The translations under genes and the position numbers were made by a program. Shown here one piece after another: positions 7,990-16,979 of a DNA stretch of 56,089 bases. The DNA is from an uncultured Prevotellaceae bacterium (lineage in GTDB: Bacteria > Bacteroidota > Bacteroidia > Bacteroidales > Bacteroidaceae). Each line of letters starts with the position of its first letter. The first letter of the stretch is position 1. Below the pieces are notes generated by a model. The model was not told where the DNA came from. It saw only the letters and a program-made list of their open reading frames with translations, and did no database searches. The DNA lies in NCBI GenBank assembly GCA_947167455.1, contig CAMVIB010000017.1:1-56089 (forward strand), written 5' to 3'.

Positions 7990-9465
7990 TTAACTTACAT
8001 TGGGCGGCAAGAGCTGGCTGACAGTTGCCATCATGCCGTGGCGTAATATGCTCTCTATGCTCCGTGCGAGCATGTCGGTGAGCCCGGGTATGGCATTGAG
8101 GTCGGTGTGGCCGTGCCAGATGATGTCTGTAGCAGCGAGCACGCCCCGGGCCACACGTCGCGGTGAGGCGTCGGTCCATAGCTCGTGCAGCAACTGCGTG
8201 ATGCGAGGGTCGTCGTCGGGGCGCAGCAGTGTGCCGTCGGGGCGGCACCCTCCACGGTAATATACGCATGTCGCGGCCAGGCCGAGCACGATGGCTCGCG
8301 GCGGCTGACCCTCTCGAGCGACATACCGCTTGAGTGCCGGCAGGTCGCGTGCGGCAAATTTCGGGAAGCTGTTGAGCATGATGCTCGTCAGCTGATGGTC
8401 GATGAAGGGGTTGCAGAAGCGTTCGAGCACGGCCGCGGCGTAGAGGCACAACTCGTGGCGCTGGGCAGCGGCGTCGGCAGTGGACGTGGCGGGCAGCAGT
8501 GTGGGCAGCAGCTCGTCGTACAGGAGATGGTGCGCAAACGCCCCCACTATGTCGTGGCGGCAGGCGTCGCGCACGATGTCGAGCCCGGCGAGGAGTGCCA
8601 CCGGCGCCAGCACGGTGTGCGCTCCGTTGAGCAACGTCACCTTGCGCAGGTGATAGGGGGCCTCGTCGGTAGTGACTACGACGTTGAGGCCGGCGCGTGC
8701 CGGCGGGAACTCGGCCTGCAGCTCAGCGACGGTAAGGTTCTCAGGGACCTCCACGACCCATAGGTGATAGGGCTCGGCCTGAACCAACAATGCGTCGTGC
8801 TCGGGCAGGCGTGCCTGAATGGCATCGGCATCGGACTTAGGATAGCCCGTCACGATGCGATCGACGAGCGTCGTGCAGAAAAAACATGCCTGTCTCACCC
8901 ACGCCTCGAAAGGGGCGGCATCGGCAGCGAGGTCGGTGCTCCACAGGTCAATGTACTGATGCACACATTGCTCCAGCTGGCGGCCGTTGCCGCTGATGAG
9001 TTCGCAGGGCATGATGATGAAGCCCTTGGCGACGTCGCCACGGCACGCGCGAAACCGGTGATAGAGCAGCTGCGTGAGCTTGGCGGGAAATGATGACGGC
9101 GGCGTGTCGCCGAACCGGCATGACGCATCGAAGGCTATGCCGGCCTCGGTGGTGTTGGAGACTATGACGCGTGCGTCATGGCGCTCGGCCAGGGCGAGGA
9201 AGGCGGCATGGTCTTCGTAGGGATTGACGGCAGCGCTGACGCATGTTATCTCCTCGGTGGTGTCGGTGGTCTGACCGTCGAGCAGTCCGCGCAGGTTGAC
9301 ATGGTAGCGACACCCCTGCGCCCGGAGGCTGTCGAGCGAGGTGCCAGGCCTCGGCTTAACAATGGCCACGGAGATGTCGGCGTGCAGGCGCACGTTAGTC
9401 TGCTGCACTATCCATTCTACAAAGGCGCGAAGGAAATTACCTTCGCCGAACTGTATGATTAGCAT
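7990..9465 (-). CDS. uxaB: Tagaturonate reductase (altronate oxidoreductase)
   Basis: This 491-residue protein belongs to the long-chain mannitol dehydrogenase family and should interconvert D-tagaturonate and D-altronate with NADH. The N-terminal nucleotide-binding start is MLIIQFGEGNFLRAF, and the family catalytic pattern K-x4-N-x2-H is Lys275, Asn280, His283 (KVTLLNGAH). Family length is about 480. The nearby uxaA argues for UxaB rather than fructuronate reductase UxuB. Notably no glucuronate/galacturonate isomerase (uxaC) is present. The gene lies 48 bp before uxaA and 149 bp after the zinc dehydrogenase. Confidence 0.92.
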   Translation of the reverse strand: MLIIQFGEGNFLRAFVEWIVQQTNVRLHADISVAIVKPRPGTSLDSLRAQGCRYHVNLRGLLDGQTTDTTEEITCVSAAVNPYEDHAAFLALAERHDARVIVSNTTEAGIAFDASCRFGDTPPSSFPAKLTQLLYHRFRACRGDVAKGFIIMPCELISGNGRQLEQCVHQYIDLWSTDLAADAAPFEAWVRQACFFCTTLVDRIVTGYPKSDADAIQARLPEHDALLVQAEPYHLWVVEVPENLTVAELQAEFPPARAGLNVVVTTDEAPYHLRKVTLLNGAHTVLAPVALLAGLDIVRDACRHDIVGAFAHHLLYDELLPTLLPATSTADAAAQRHELCLYAAAVLERFCNPFIDHQLTSIMLNSFPKFAARDLPALKRYVAREGQPPRAIVLGLAATCVYYRGGCRPDGTLLRPDDDPRITQLLHELWTDASPRRVARGVLAATDIIWHGHTDLNAIPGLTDMLARSIESILRHGMMATVSQLLPPNVS

Positions 9466-9478
9466 AATTGTTTCGGGA

Positions 9479-9590
9479 GTAACCCCGTAGGGATGGGAAC
9501 ACCTGTTCTGAGGACATTATCTGCATGCAACCACGCAGGGGTTGTTCTCTCACAGCTTGCGGAAGTTGAGCTAACATAAGTTTAGGCTTT
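9479..9590 (+). repeat. Interspersed GC-rich repeat, copy B
   Basis: The 149-bp gap between uxaB and the dehydrogenase gene carries GTAACCCCGTAGGGATGG (9479), CCACGCAGGGG and AGCTTGCGGAAGTTGAGC. These match blocks in copy A (2528-2618) and copy C (55934-55990). A short palindrome GGGTGCC/GGCACCC follows at 9594-9611, without a T run. Confidence 0.5.
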
Positions 9591-9614
9591 TGGCGGGTGC
9601 CCTGGGGCACCCCG

Positions 9615-10631
9615 TCAGAACTCTACGAGGATGCGGAAAACCTTGCCAGGGGCGGCATCCCATGTGCACATGGCATCGGCGGCCTCGTGAGGCCTCACCA
9701 CGGCAGAGACGAGCTCGTCGGTGGGGCACGCCCCCCTGCGCAGGTAGCGTATCACGGCCCTGAAGTCGTCGGGCAAGGCATTGCGTGAGCCACGGATGTC
9801 GAGCTCTTTCTGCACGAAAAAGCGTGTGGGAAGAGCCACGTCGCCGGGGGCGTAGCCTATGCACACTATGCGGCCGGTGAAGGCTACCTCAGCGACAGCG
9901 GTGGCGTAGGTCGCGGCAGCGCCCACGGCCTCTATCACCACGTCGGGGCCGTCGCCGCCCGTGAGCTGATGCAGGCGTGCATGGACATCCTCACTGCCGC
10001 TGTTGACGGTGGCGGCAGCACCGAGGCGGCGTGCCAGAGCCAGCTTGTCGTCATCGATGTCCATGGCGATGACGGTGGCTCCACGCAGCGACGCCCTCAC
10101 GATGGCACCCACGCCTATCATGCCGCAGCCTATGACGAGCACGGTGTCGGCATCGGTGACATGGCCGCGGTCCACGGCGTGAAACCCCACGCTCATGGGT
10201 TCGATGAGTGCTATGTCGCGCTCGGGCAGCCCTTCGGCGGCAATTACCTTCTGCCACGGCAGGCAGATGAACTCGCACATGGCTCCGTGGCGCTGTACGC
10301 CGAGGGTCTCGTTGTGCTGACATGCATTGAAACGGCGGCGGCGGCAGCTGGGGCAGTTGCCGCAGGCTGTGTATGGGTCAACGGTGACGATGTCGCCAAC
10401 CCTCAGCGTGGCGGGGACGCCAGCGCCTTTGGCCTCTATCGTGGCACTAATCTCGTGGCCGGGGATTACGGGCTGTAGCGCCAGGGCGTTGCGGCCGCGA
10501 TAGGTATTGAGGTCTGAGCCGCAGAACCCGACGTAGAGCAGGCGCAGCAGCACCTCACCATCGGCAGGTGAGGGCTTCGGCAGTTCTATGACCTCCAGAT
10601 GGCGTATGCCAGAGATTTGCAGAGCTTTCAT
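9615..10631 (-). CDS. Zinc-dependent sugar-acid dehydrogenase, probably L-galactonate 5-dehydrogenase (LgoD-like)
   Basis: This is a 338-residue medium-chain dehydrogenase. Catalytic zinc residues Cys37 (GFCGSD) and His59-Glu60 (GHE), four structural-zinc cysteines at 90, 93, 96 and 104, and an NAD loop (VIGCGMIGVGA) are all present. Family members oxidise sugar alcohols or aldonates (sorbitol, threonine, L-gulonate, L-galactonate). In E. coli the LgoD dehydrogenase turns L-galactonate into D-tagaturonate, which UxaB then UxaA process; here exactly that pair follows, so L-galactonate is the best-supported substrate. L-gulonate (giving fructuronate) is the main alternative. The enzyme class is secure, the substrate is inferred from context. 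Confidence 0.8.
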   Translation of the reverse strand: MKALQISGIRHLEVIELPKPSPADGEVLLRLLYVGFCGSDLNTYRGRNALALQPVIPGHEISATIEAKGAGVPATLRVGDIVTVDPYTACGNCPSCRRRRFNACQHNETLGVQRHGAMCEFICLPWQKVIAAEGLPERDIALIEPMSVGFHAVDRGHVTDADTVLVIGCGMIGVGAIVRASLRGATVIAMDIDDDKLALARRLGAAATVNSGSEDVHARLHQLTGGDGPDVVIEAVGAAATYATAVAEVAFTGRIVCIGYAPGDVALPTRFFVQKELDIRGSRNALPDDFRAVIRYLRRGACPTDELVSAVVRPHEAADAMCTWDAAPGKVFRILVEF

Positions 10632-10684
10632 GATTGATGATGTAGCATTATGCCCCCAGCATCGCTGGATGGGCTTAGTCGCCG

Positions 10685-10715
10685 CAAAAATAATGACTTT
10701 CCGTGAGCTGGCAAA
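10685..10715 (-). promoter_or_regulatory. Consensus promoter for the dehydrogenase-uxaB-uxaA operon
   Basis: The minus strand reads TTTG (10712-10715), exactly 19 bases, then TATTTTTG (10685-10692). This matches the Bacteroidetes consensus fully. The -7 box is about 54 bp upstream of the dehydrogenase start at 10631. No clear operator was seen. Confidence 0.8.
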
Positions 10716-10819
10716 AGGAAAGAGTGAGAAAAAACAGTGAAAAGTGTGCTCAGACGTAAAAAACTGCCATTATGACATAAAAAAGCTTAAACTCTTGCGG
10801 TGATGCAGCGTTTTTTTTA

Positions 10820-10827
10820 TACCTTTG
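10820..10827 (+). promoter_or_regulatory. -7 element upstream of rlmN
   Basis: TACCTTTG lies 45 bp upstream of the rlmN start, preceded by a T run. No TTTG is found at the usual distance; the nearest match is CTTG with a 22-base gap, so this is weaker than the other promoters. It diverges from the promoter at 10685-10715. Confidence 0.6.
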
Positions 10828-10871
10828 CGCCGTGAATGCGCCATGCTTCGCGCGCGTATAAATAAATAGGT

Positions 10872-11939
10872 ATGATGTCAACGACCAAGACCCCGTTACT
10901 CGGCCTCACGCTCGACGAGCTGAAGGCCGTCGTCGCTGAGGAGGGACTTCCCGCCTTTGCGGCTCGACAGCTTGCGGGGTGGATCTATGGCAAGGGCGTG
11001 GGCGACATCAGCTCGATGAGCAACATCAGCATCGCCGGGCGCAAGCGTCTGGCCGAGCATCACGACGTAGGGCTCATGACACCCCTGCTGCGGCAGCTCA
11101 GTGCCGACGGTACGGCCAAGTACCTATTCCCGACACATGGCGGGGGACGCGTAGAGACGGTATTTATACCAGACGGCGAGCGAGGCACGGTGTGCGTGAG
11201 CTCGCAGGTGGGATGCCGAATGGGCTGCGCCTTCTGTGCCACGGGACAGCAGGGCTTCCAAGGCCATCTCACCACTGCCGACATCCTCAATCAGGTTTAT
11301 TCACTGCCCGAACGTGAGCGTCTGACGAACATCGTCTTCATGGGTCAGGGCGAGCCTCTCGACAATCTCGATGCCGTGCTCAAGGCCACGCAGATACTCA
11401 CGGCCGACTACGGATGGGCGTGGAGCCCGAAGCGCATCACCGTCTCCACGGTGGGGCTGCGCAAGGGGCTGAAACGTTTCCTCGACGAGAGCCCGTGCCA
11501 TCTGGCAATATCCATGCACAACCCCTTTGGCACGGAGCGTGCGGCGATGATGCCGGCCGAGCGCAGCTTCGCGCTGACGGAGATGCTGCAGATACTGCGC
11601 CGTTACGACTGGACGGGACAGCGGCGCCTGTCGTTCGAATACATCTGCTTCGGAGGGCAGACAGACACCGACCGCCACGCCCGCGAGATGGTGCGCCTGC
11701 TCGGCGGACTCGAATGCCGTGTGAACCTCATACGCTGGCATCAGATCAAGGCCGACGCCACAGAGCGATGCCTACCCGGCATGATGACACCGGCCGACAT
11801 GACGCCATCCGACGAGAAGCGCATGGCAGATTTCCGCGACTACCTCAATGCTCACGGCGTGAGATGCACAATACGCGCCTCGCGAGGGCAAGACATCGAC
11901 GCGGCATGCGGACTGCTGCGGACGAAGTACCAAAGCTAA
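10872..11939 (+). CDS. rlmN: Dual-specificity RNA methyltransferase RlmN
   Basis: This is a 355-residue radical SAM enzyme that methylates C2 of an adenine in 23S rRNA and in some tRNAs. The CxxxCxxC iron-sulfur motif reads CRMGCAFC, followed by GQGEP and the C-terminal TIRASRGQDIDAACGLL, which holds the second catalytic cysteine of RlmN. Normal length. The start is one of two adjacent ATGs (10872 or 10875). It opens the plus-strand housekeeping run. Confidence 0.96.
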   Translation: MMSTTKTPLLGLTLDELKAVVAEEGLPAFAARQLAGWIYGKGVGDISSMSNISIAGRKRLAEHHDVGLMTPLLRQLSADGTAKYLFPTHGGGRVETVFIPDGERGTVCVSSQVGCRMGCAFCATGQQGFQGHLTTADILNQVYSLPERERLTNIVFMGQGEPLDNLDAVLKATQILTADYGWAWSPKRITVSTVGLRKGLKRFLDESPCHLAISMHNPFGTERAAMMPAERSFALTEMLQILRRYDWTGQRRLSFEYICFGGQTDTDRHAREMVRLLGGLECRVNLIRWHQIKADATERCLPGMMTPADMTPSDEKRMADFRDYLNAHGVRCTIRASRGQDIDAACGLLRTKYQS

Positions 11940-11972
11940 TTTACAGGACCAACCAATACTAATCTCTGCTCA

Positions 11973-13118
11973 ATGAATGGCTTAGAACAAATAACACGAC
12001 TCACGGCAGCCATGACCCCCAGACGCAGAAGCGCCGCACAGGGCAGCATGCCGCATGGCTGCACATCGCTCTGCATCACGGCAGTGCTCACTCTCCTACT
12101 CTTCGCCTCGTGCAAGAAGGAGTTCGTCATGCCACGTGCCAGCGGACGCCCCTACGAGGTGATGGTGGTGATGAGCGACAAGGACTGGCAGGCACGCCAG
12201 GGACGCGCCCTTTTCACCGTCCTCGACACCGACATCCCCGGACTCCCGCAGCCCGAACGCTCGTTTCATATCTCACAGGTGGAGCCACGCCACTTCGACC
12301 ACGTGTTGAACATTTTCCGCAACATCATCCTTGTGGACATAAACAAGCAGCTCTACACACGCACGTCGATGAAGTTCACACGCGACAAGTATGCCATCGA
12401 CCAGATAGTGCTCACCATACAGAGCCCTACGGCAGAGGACTTCGCAGACTTCTGCTTCGACCATGGTCAGGACATCATAGATTTCCTCACAAAGATGGAG
12501 ATGAACCGCCTCGTCAAGGAGCTGAAAGACAAATACTCGAAGCGCACGGCCGAGCTGGCACGCGAGATCTTCGACTGCGAGCTGCATGTCCCCGACGAGA
12601 TCAAGAGCTGGAAGCGCGGCAAGGACTTCTTCTGGACGAGCAGCAACGGTGCCTCAGGCATGGTGAACATCTGTATGTATAGCTATCCCTACGAGGGACC
12701 TGAGACATTCAACAAACGATACGTGCTGCACAAGCGCGACAGCGTGATGGCCGAGAACATACCCGGCACGCTGCCGACGATGCACATGGCCACCGACACG
12801 CTGTGCACCTCCGTGAAGCCCATCGTCGTACACGGCCAGTATGCTCTCGAGGCACGAGGGCTGTGGTATATGAAAAACGACGGCATGGGCGGCCCATTCG
12901 TGAGCCACTCGCGAGTCGATACCACGCGCAATATCGTCATCGTGGCGGAGGGCTTCGTCTTCGCACCCGAGAAGATGAAACGCGGACTCATGCGAAGGCT
13001 CGAAGGCTCACTCTACACGCTGAACCTGCCACACGAGCAGACCTCACCCATCGTCACCACACTCGAGGAGGTGGCTGTCACGGCCGAGGACAGACGCAAG
13101 GCACGTCAGCAAGAATGA
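11973..13118 (+). CDS. DUF4837-family lipoprotein
   Basis: This protein of up to 381 residues has a lipoprotein signal ending in LLLFASC (Cys47). The true start may be Met26 (12048), which would give a normal-length signal peptide. The mature part begins with a segment seen in DUF4837 proteins (RPYEVMVVMSDKDW) and contains MYSYPYEG and HSRVDTTRNIVIVAEGFVFAP. The family is restricted to Bacteroidetes and has no assigned function. It lies between rlmN and pdxA, a placement I recall from related genomes. Likely anchored to the outer or inner membrane facing the periplasm. Confidence 0.82.
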   Translation: MNGLEQITRLTAAMTPRRRSAAQGSMPHGCTSLCITAVLTLLLFASCKKEFVMPRASGRPYEVMVVMSDKDWQARQGRALFTVLDTDIPGLPQPERSFHISQVEPRHFDHVLNIFRNIILVDINKQLYTRTSMKFTRDKYAIDQIVLTIQSPTAEDFADFCFDHGQDIIDFLTKMEMNRLVKELKDKYSKRTAELAREIFDCELHVPDEIKSWKRGKDFFWTSSNGASGMVNICMYSYPYEGPETFNKRYVLHKRDSVMAENIPGTLPTMHMATDTLCTSVKPIVVHGQYALEARGLWYMKNDGMGGPFVSHSRVDTTRNIVIVAEGFVFAPEKMKRGLMRRLEGSLYTLNLPHEQTSPIVTTLEEVAVTAEDRRKARQQE

Positions 13119-13160
13119 CGACATGGCGGATGGAAAACGATAAATCATAACACATACGAA

Positions 13161-14228
13161 ATGGAAAAACTGAAAGTAGCAATAACACATGGCGACCCCA
13201 ACGGCATCGGCTATGAAGTGATATTGAAGGCTTTTGCCGACCCGACGATGTTCGAGCTCTGCACACCCATCATCTACGGATCGCCGAAGGTGGCATCATA
13301 TCACCGCAAGGTCATGGACCTGCAAGTGACATTCCAGACCGTGAACTCGCCCTCCGACGCCCATGACGGCGAGCTGAGTCTGGTGCCGTGCACTGCCGAT
13401 GAGGTGAAGCTGGACCTCGGACAGGCTACCGCCGAGGCCGGAGAGGCAGCACTGGCAGCCCTCGAGCGTGCCGTGGCCGACCTCAAGGCCGGTAAGGTGG
13501 ATGTCCTGGTGACGGCTCCCATCAACAAGCACAGCATACAGAGTGAGGCCTTCCGCTTCCCAGGACACACTGAGTTCATACAGGCGCGCACGGCAGCCGA
13601 AGGCGAGGAGGCACTGATGATACTCATGAACCACGACCTACGCGTGGCACTCGTCACGACACACATGCCTCTGCGCGATGTAGCACAGGCCATCACCATA
13701 GAGGCCGTGACGCGAAAGCTGCGCATCTTCAACAACTCACTGCTGCGTGACTTCAGACTGTCGATGCCACGCATAGCAGTGCTCGCCCTGAACCCACACG
13801 CCGGCGACGGGGGCCTGCTTGGCACGGAGGAGGAAGAGGTCATCAAACCCGCCATGCAGCAGGCCGGAGAGGAGGGCATTCACGTGTTCGGACCCTTTGC
13901 CGCCGACGGATTCTTCGGCACACGTGCCTACGAGCACTTCGACGGCGTGCTGGCAATGTACCACGACCAGGGTCTGGCACCCTTCAAGCTCCTGGCCATG
14001 GACGACGGCGTCAACTACACGGCAGGACTCAACGTCGTGCGCACGAGCCCCGACCACGGCACGGCCTATGACATAGCAGGGCGCGGCGTGGCCGACGAGA
14101 CATCGCTGCGCAACGCCATCTACACTGCCATAGATGTCTATCGTGCACGAAAGGACTGGGACGCCGCACACCAGAACCCGCTGCCAAAACTGTATGTTGA
14201 CAAGCGCGACAAGAGCGAACGAGGCTGA
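13161..14228 (+). CDS. pdxA: 4-hydroxythreonine-4-phosphate dehydrogenase
   Basis: This 355-residue enzyme of pyridoxal-phosphate synthesis starts with the typical KVAITHGDPNGIGYEV. Metal-binding histidines lie in FPGHTEF, LNPHAGDGG and MYHDQGLAPFK, as expected for PdxA. Full length. The stop codon is one base before the start of the next gene (14230), so translation is probably coupled to the sigma-54 activator. Confidence 0.96.
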   Translation: MEKLKVAITHGDPNGIGYEVILKAFADPTMFELCTPIIYGSPKVASYHRKVMDLQVTFQTVNSPSDAHDGELSLVPCTADEVKLDLGQATAEAGEAALAALERAVADLKAGKVDVLVTAPINKHSIQSEAFRFPGHTEFIQARTAAEGEEALMILMNHDLRVALVTTHMPLRDVAQAITIEAVTRKLRIFNNSLLRDFRLSMPRIAVLALNPHAGDGGLLGTEEEEVIKPAMQQAGEEGIHVFGPFAADGFFGTRAYEHFDGVLAMYHDQGLAPFKLLAMDDGVNYTAGLNVVRTSPDHGTAYDIAGRGVADETSLRNAIYTAIDVYRARKDWDAAHQNPLPKLYVDKRDKSERG

Positions 14229-14229
14229 C

Positions 14230-15540
14230 ATGGACATGGACGCTAAAGAACTACAACCCATAAAACTGCGCTATGGCATCGTAGGCAACTGCGATGCGCT
14301 GAACTATGCCCTCGACGTGGCACTGCAGGTGGCACGGACAGACCTCTCGGTATTCATCACCGGAGAGAGCGGCGTCGGCAAGGAGGTGCTGCCGCGCATC
14401 ATACACGACAACAGCCTACGCCACAGCCGCAAATACTTTGCCATCAACTGCGGCAGCATACCAGAGGGGACCATAGACAGCGAGCTCTTCGGACACGAGA
14501 AGGGAGCATTCACGGGTGCCATCGGCGAGCATGAGGGCTACTTCGGCGCCGCCGACGGCGGCACGCTATTTCTCGACGAGGTAGGCGAGCTGCCCATGAG
14601 CACACAGGCGCGGCTGCTGCGTGTGCTCGAGAACGGCGAGTACATACGTGTGGGCAGCAGCGAGGTGCGTAAAACCAACGTGAGGGTCGTCGCCGCCACA
14701 AATGTCAACATTCAGAATGCCATACGCGACGGACGCTTCCGCGAAGACCTCTTCTACCGCCTCAACAGCATCCCCATCAAGATGCCGCCTCTGCGCCAGC
14801 GAGGCGACGACATCCTGCTGTTGTTCAAGAAGTTCGCCATGGAGATTGCTGCCAAGTACCAGATGCCGGAGCGCATATCGCTCTCCCCCGAGGCCGAGGA
14901 GGTGATGAAACGCTACAAATGGCCTGGAAACATACGTCAGCTGAAGAACCTCACAGAGCAGATGTCTATCCTCATGCGCGACACACGCATCGTGACACCG
15001 GCCATTCTTGCCGACTACGAGATATGGCCTGGAAACGATGACACAGGAGGACTCGTGCGTGTGAGCCACAGGACTGCCGATGACCACTCATACGCCCAGG
15101 AACGCGAGATGCTCTTTCAGATGATAACGGCACTGCACAATGAGATCAACGACCTCAGACAGCGCATGTCGCAACAAGGGCACACGACAGCGACGCATAT
15201 CGATGCCAAAGATGCCGATGCCGTGCCCATGGACGCGGCCGACGTCGGTGCCGCCCCAATGGCCATGCCTACATCACAGACCGTGGCAACGCAGCATAGC
15301 GCTTTCTCGGTACCGGCATCACAGGTCATAGCAAACACATACCCCACACAGCCCGACAACACACCATACGCCGAGGAGTACGTAGAAGAGACGCTTTCCA
15401 TCGAGGACCAAGAGAAACGACTCATCATAAAAGCCCTCGAGCGCAGCCGAGGACGACGCAAGAAGGCGGCCGACGAACTGCACATCAGCGAACGTACCCT
15501 CTACCGCAAAATCAAAGAGTATGGACTTGAGGATATGTGA
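14230..15540 (+). CDS. Sigma-54-dependent activator without a sensor domain
   Basis: This 436-residue AAA+ enhancer-binding protein has Walker A GESGVGKE (45-52), the sigma-54 contact loop GAFTGA (92-97), a Walker B GGTLFLDEVGE (110-120), and a C-terminal Fis-type helix-turn-helix (AADELHISERTLYRKIKEYG). The AAA+ domain begins about 20 residues in, so there is no receiver, GAF or PAS domain. Between AAA+ and the DNA-binding domain is a long low-complexity linker (about 300-385) rich in Asp, Ala and Met. I use ATG 14230, since the open frame upstream overlaps pdxA by 32 codons. Its targets are unknown. Confidence 0.92.
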   Translation: MDMDAKELQPIKLRYGIVGNCDALNYALDVALQVARTDLSVFITGESGVGKEVLPRIIHDNSLRHSRKYFAINCGSIPEGTIDSELFGHEKGAFTGAIGEHEGYFGAADGGTLFLDEVGELPMSTQARLLRVLENGEYIRVGSSEVRKTNVRVVAATNVNIQNAIRDGRFREDLFYRLNSIPIKMPPLRQRGDDILLLFKKFAMEIAAKYQMPERISLSPEAEEVMKRYKWPGNIRQLKNLTEQMSILMRDTRIVTPAILADYEIWPGNDDTGGLVRVSHRTADDHSYAQEREMLFQMITALHNEINDLRQRMSQQGHTTATHIDAKDADAVPMDAADVGAAPMAMPTSQTVATQHSAFSVPASQVIANTYPTQPDNTPYAEEYVEETLSIEDQEKRLIIKALERSRGRRKKAADELHISERTLYRKIKEYGLEDM

Positions 15541-15603
15541 GGAGAATAATGGTGCCACATCCGTGTAATCTGAGCAGATAAAAAAGATTTACAGATCCCA
15601 GCA

Positions 15604-16158
15604 ATGAACAGAATGAAAAGGTTAACATATCGTGGCCTTGCAGGGTGCCTGCATGACGGTGTCGCTCTGGCACTCATGCTCTGCACACTCATGCTCGTCT
15701 CATGCTCCATAAGATACCGCTTCAACGGCGCCAGCATCGACTACGAGCACGTCAAGACCATACAAATCGACCCCTTCCCAATACGCTCGGCCTATGTGTG
15801 GGCACCCATGCAGTCGATCTTCAACAACCGCCTGACCGACATCTACGCACAGCAGACCAAGCTGCGGCAAGTGCGCCGCGGCGGTGACCTCGTTGTCTCT
15901 GGCGAAATCACAGGCTTCGACCAGTTCAACAAGGGCGTAGCCAGCGACGGCTACAGCCAGCAGGTGCAGCTCAAGATGACCGTCAACGTGCGCTTCACCA
16001 ACAACAAGAACCACCGCGAGGACTTCGAACAGCAATTCTCTGCCACCGCCGACTACGATGCCACACAACAGCTCATCAACGTACAGGAAGAGCTGGTAAC
16101 ACAAATGACAAAAGACATAACCGACCAAATCTTCAACGCCACAGTTGCCAACTGGTAA
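15604..16158 (+). CDS. lptE: LptE-family lipoprotein
   Basis: This 184-residue protein has a lipoprotein signal ending in TLMLVSC (Cys34). The mature start SIRYRFNGASI and the regions TIQIDPFPI and VSGEITGFDQFN are typical of the Bacteroidetes LptE family, which plugs the LptD pore for lipopolysaccharide export to the outer membrane. It follows the sigma-54 activator by 63 bp and precedes a TPR protein and secG, in the same order as in many Bacteroidales. Confidence 0.87.
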   Translation: MNRMKRLTYRGLAGCLHDGVALALMLCTLMLVSCSIRYRFNGASIDYEHVKTIQIDPFPIRSAYVWAPMQSIFNNRLTDIYAQQTKLRQVRRGGDLVVSGEITGFDQFNKGVASDGYSQQVQLKMTVNVRFTNNKNHREDFEQQFSATADYDATQQLINVQEELVTQMTKDITDQIFNATVANW

Positions 16159-16165
16159 TACCATC

Positions 16166-16966
16166 ATGCAGCCACTAACAGCCTACATACGCCAACCCGA
16201 ACTGCTCGATGCCGATGCCGTGGAGCAACTCGCTGCACTCGTGGAGCGCTTCCCTTATTTCCAAGGGGCGCGCATCCTCTACCTGCGCGGACTCTACCAG
16301 CAACAGGACGAACGCTTCGGCAACGAGCTGCGCACGGCAGCCATCAGCGTGCCCGACCGCCGGAAGCTTTTCCAACTCATAGAGCAGAAAGGCATGCAGC
16401 CGCAGAGCCAGCACAGACGCAACCGCCCCAAGGCATCGGCCTCCGAGACGGCAGCTCCCGACCGCACACAGTCGCTCATAGACTCTTTCCTCGCCGACCA
16501 ACCCGAAATGCCGCGACAGCGTCGGGGGCGACCCGTGGATGCATCGGTAGATTACATTGCATACCTCATGCAGCAGGAAGACGATGACGCTGCTAAGCAG
16601 CAACCCGACGCAGCCATGGAAGAAGACACATCGCCTGTGCCGCCACAGCAGGACAGCGACGTGGCTGCGGCAACCCGACAGTCCTTGACGAAGACCATCG
16701 GCGATGCTGACGAAGAGACTGCTGCCCCTGAGGCTGATGCGGCACTCACTGACGAACAAAACATGGCCGATGACGCCTTCCTGACCGAGACTTTAGCCCG
16801 AATTTACATCAAACAGGGCAAATATATCAAGGCAATTGAAATTATTCGGCGATTAAGCTTGCGTAATTCAAAGAAAAACCGTTACTTTGCAGACCAAATA
16901 CGATTCCTGGAGAAATTAATAGCCAACGAACAGGTCAAGACAGACGAAATTACAAACAACAAATAA
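16166..16966 (+). CDS. Conserved TPR-like protein of the lptE-secG operon
   Basis: This 266-residue protein has no signal peptide. The N-terminal part (LTAYIRQPELLDADAVEQLAALVERFPYFQ) and a C-terminal helical pair (LARIYIKQGKYIKAIEIIRRLSLR) look like TPR helices; the middle (about 90-205) is acidic and low complexity. I start it at 16166 because the in-frame ATG at 16145 overlaps lptE. Its function is not known to me. It sits 13 bp before secG. Confidence 0.75.
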   Translation: MQPLTAYIRQPELLDADAVEQLAALVERFPYFQGARILYLRGLYQQQDERFGNELRTAAISVPDRRKLFQLIEQKGMQPQSQHRRNRPKASASETAAPDRTQSLIDSFLADQPEMPRQRRGRPVDASVDYIAYLMQQEDDDAAKQQPDAAMEEDTSPVPPQQDSDVAAATRQSLTKTIGDADEETAAPEADAALTDEQNMADDAFLTETLARIYIKQGKYIKAIEIIRRLSLRNSKKNRYFADQIRFLEKLIANEQVKTDEITNNK

Positions 16967-16979
16967 CACTTTAAAAACA

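Noticed and set aside
9594..9611. Terminator between the zinc dehydrogenase and uxaB
   Set aside because: The palindrome is clear but neither strand has a T run, so termination is not supported; the three genes may still be one operon.
14134..14229. 32-codon extension of the sigma-54 activator
   Set aside because: It overlaps the end of pdxA in another frame, and ATG 14230 is ideally placed just after the pdxA stop.
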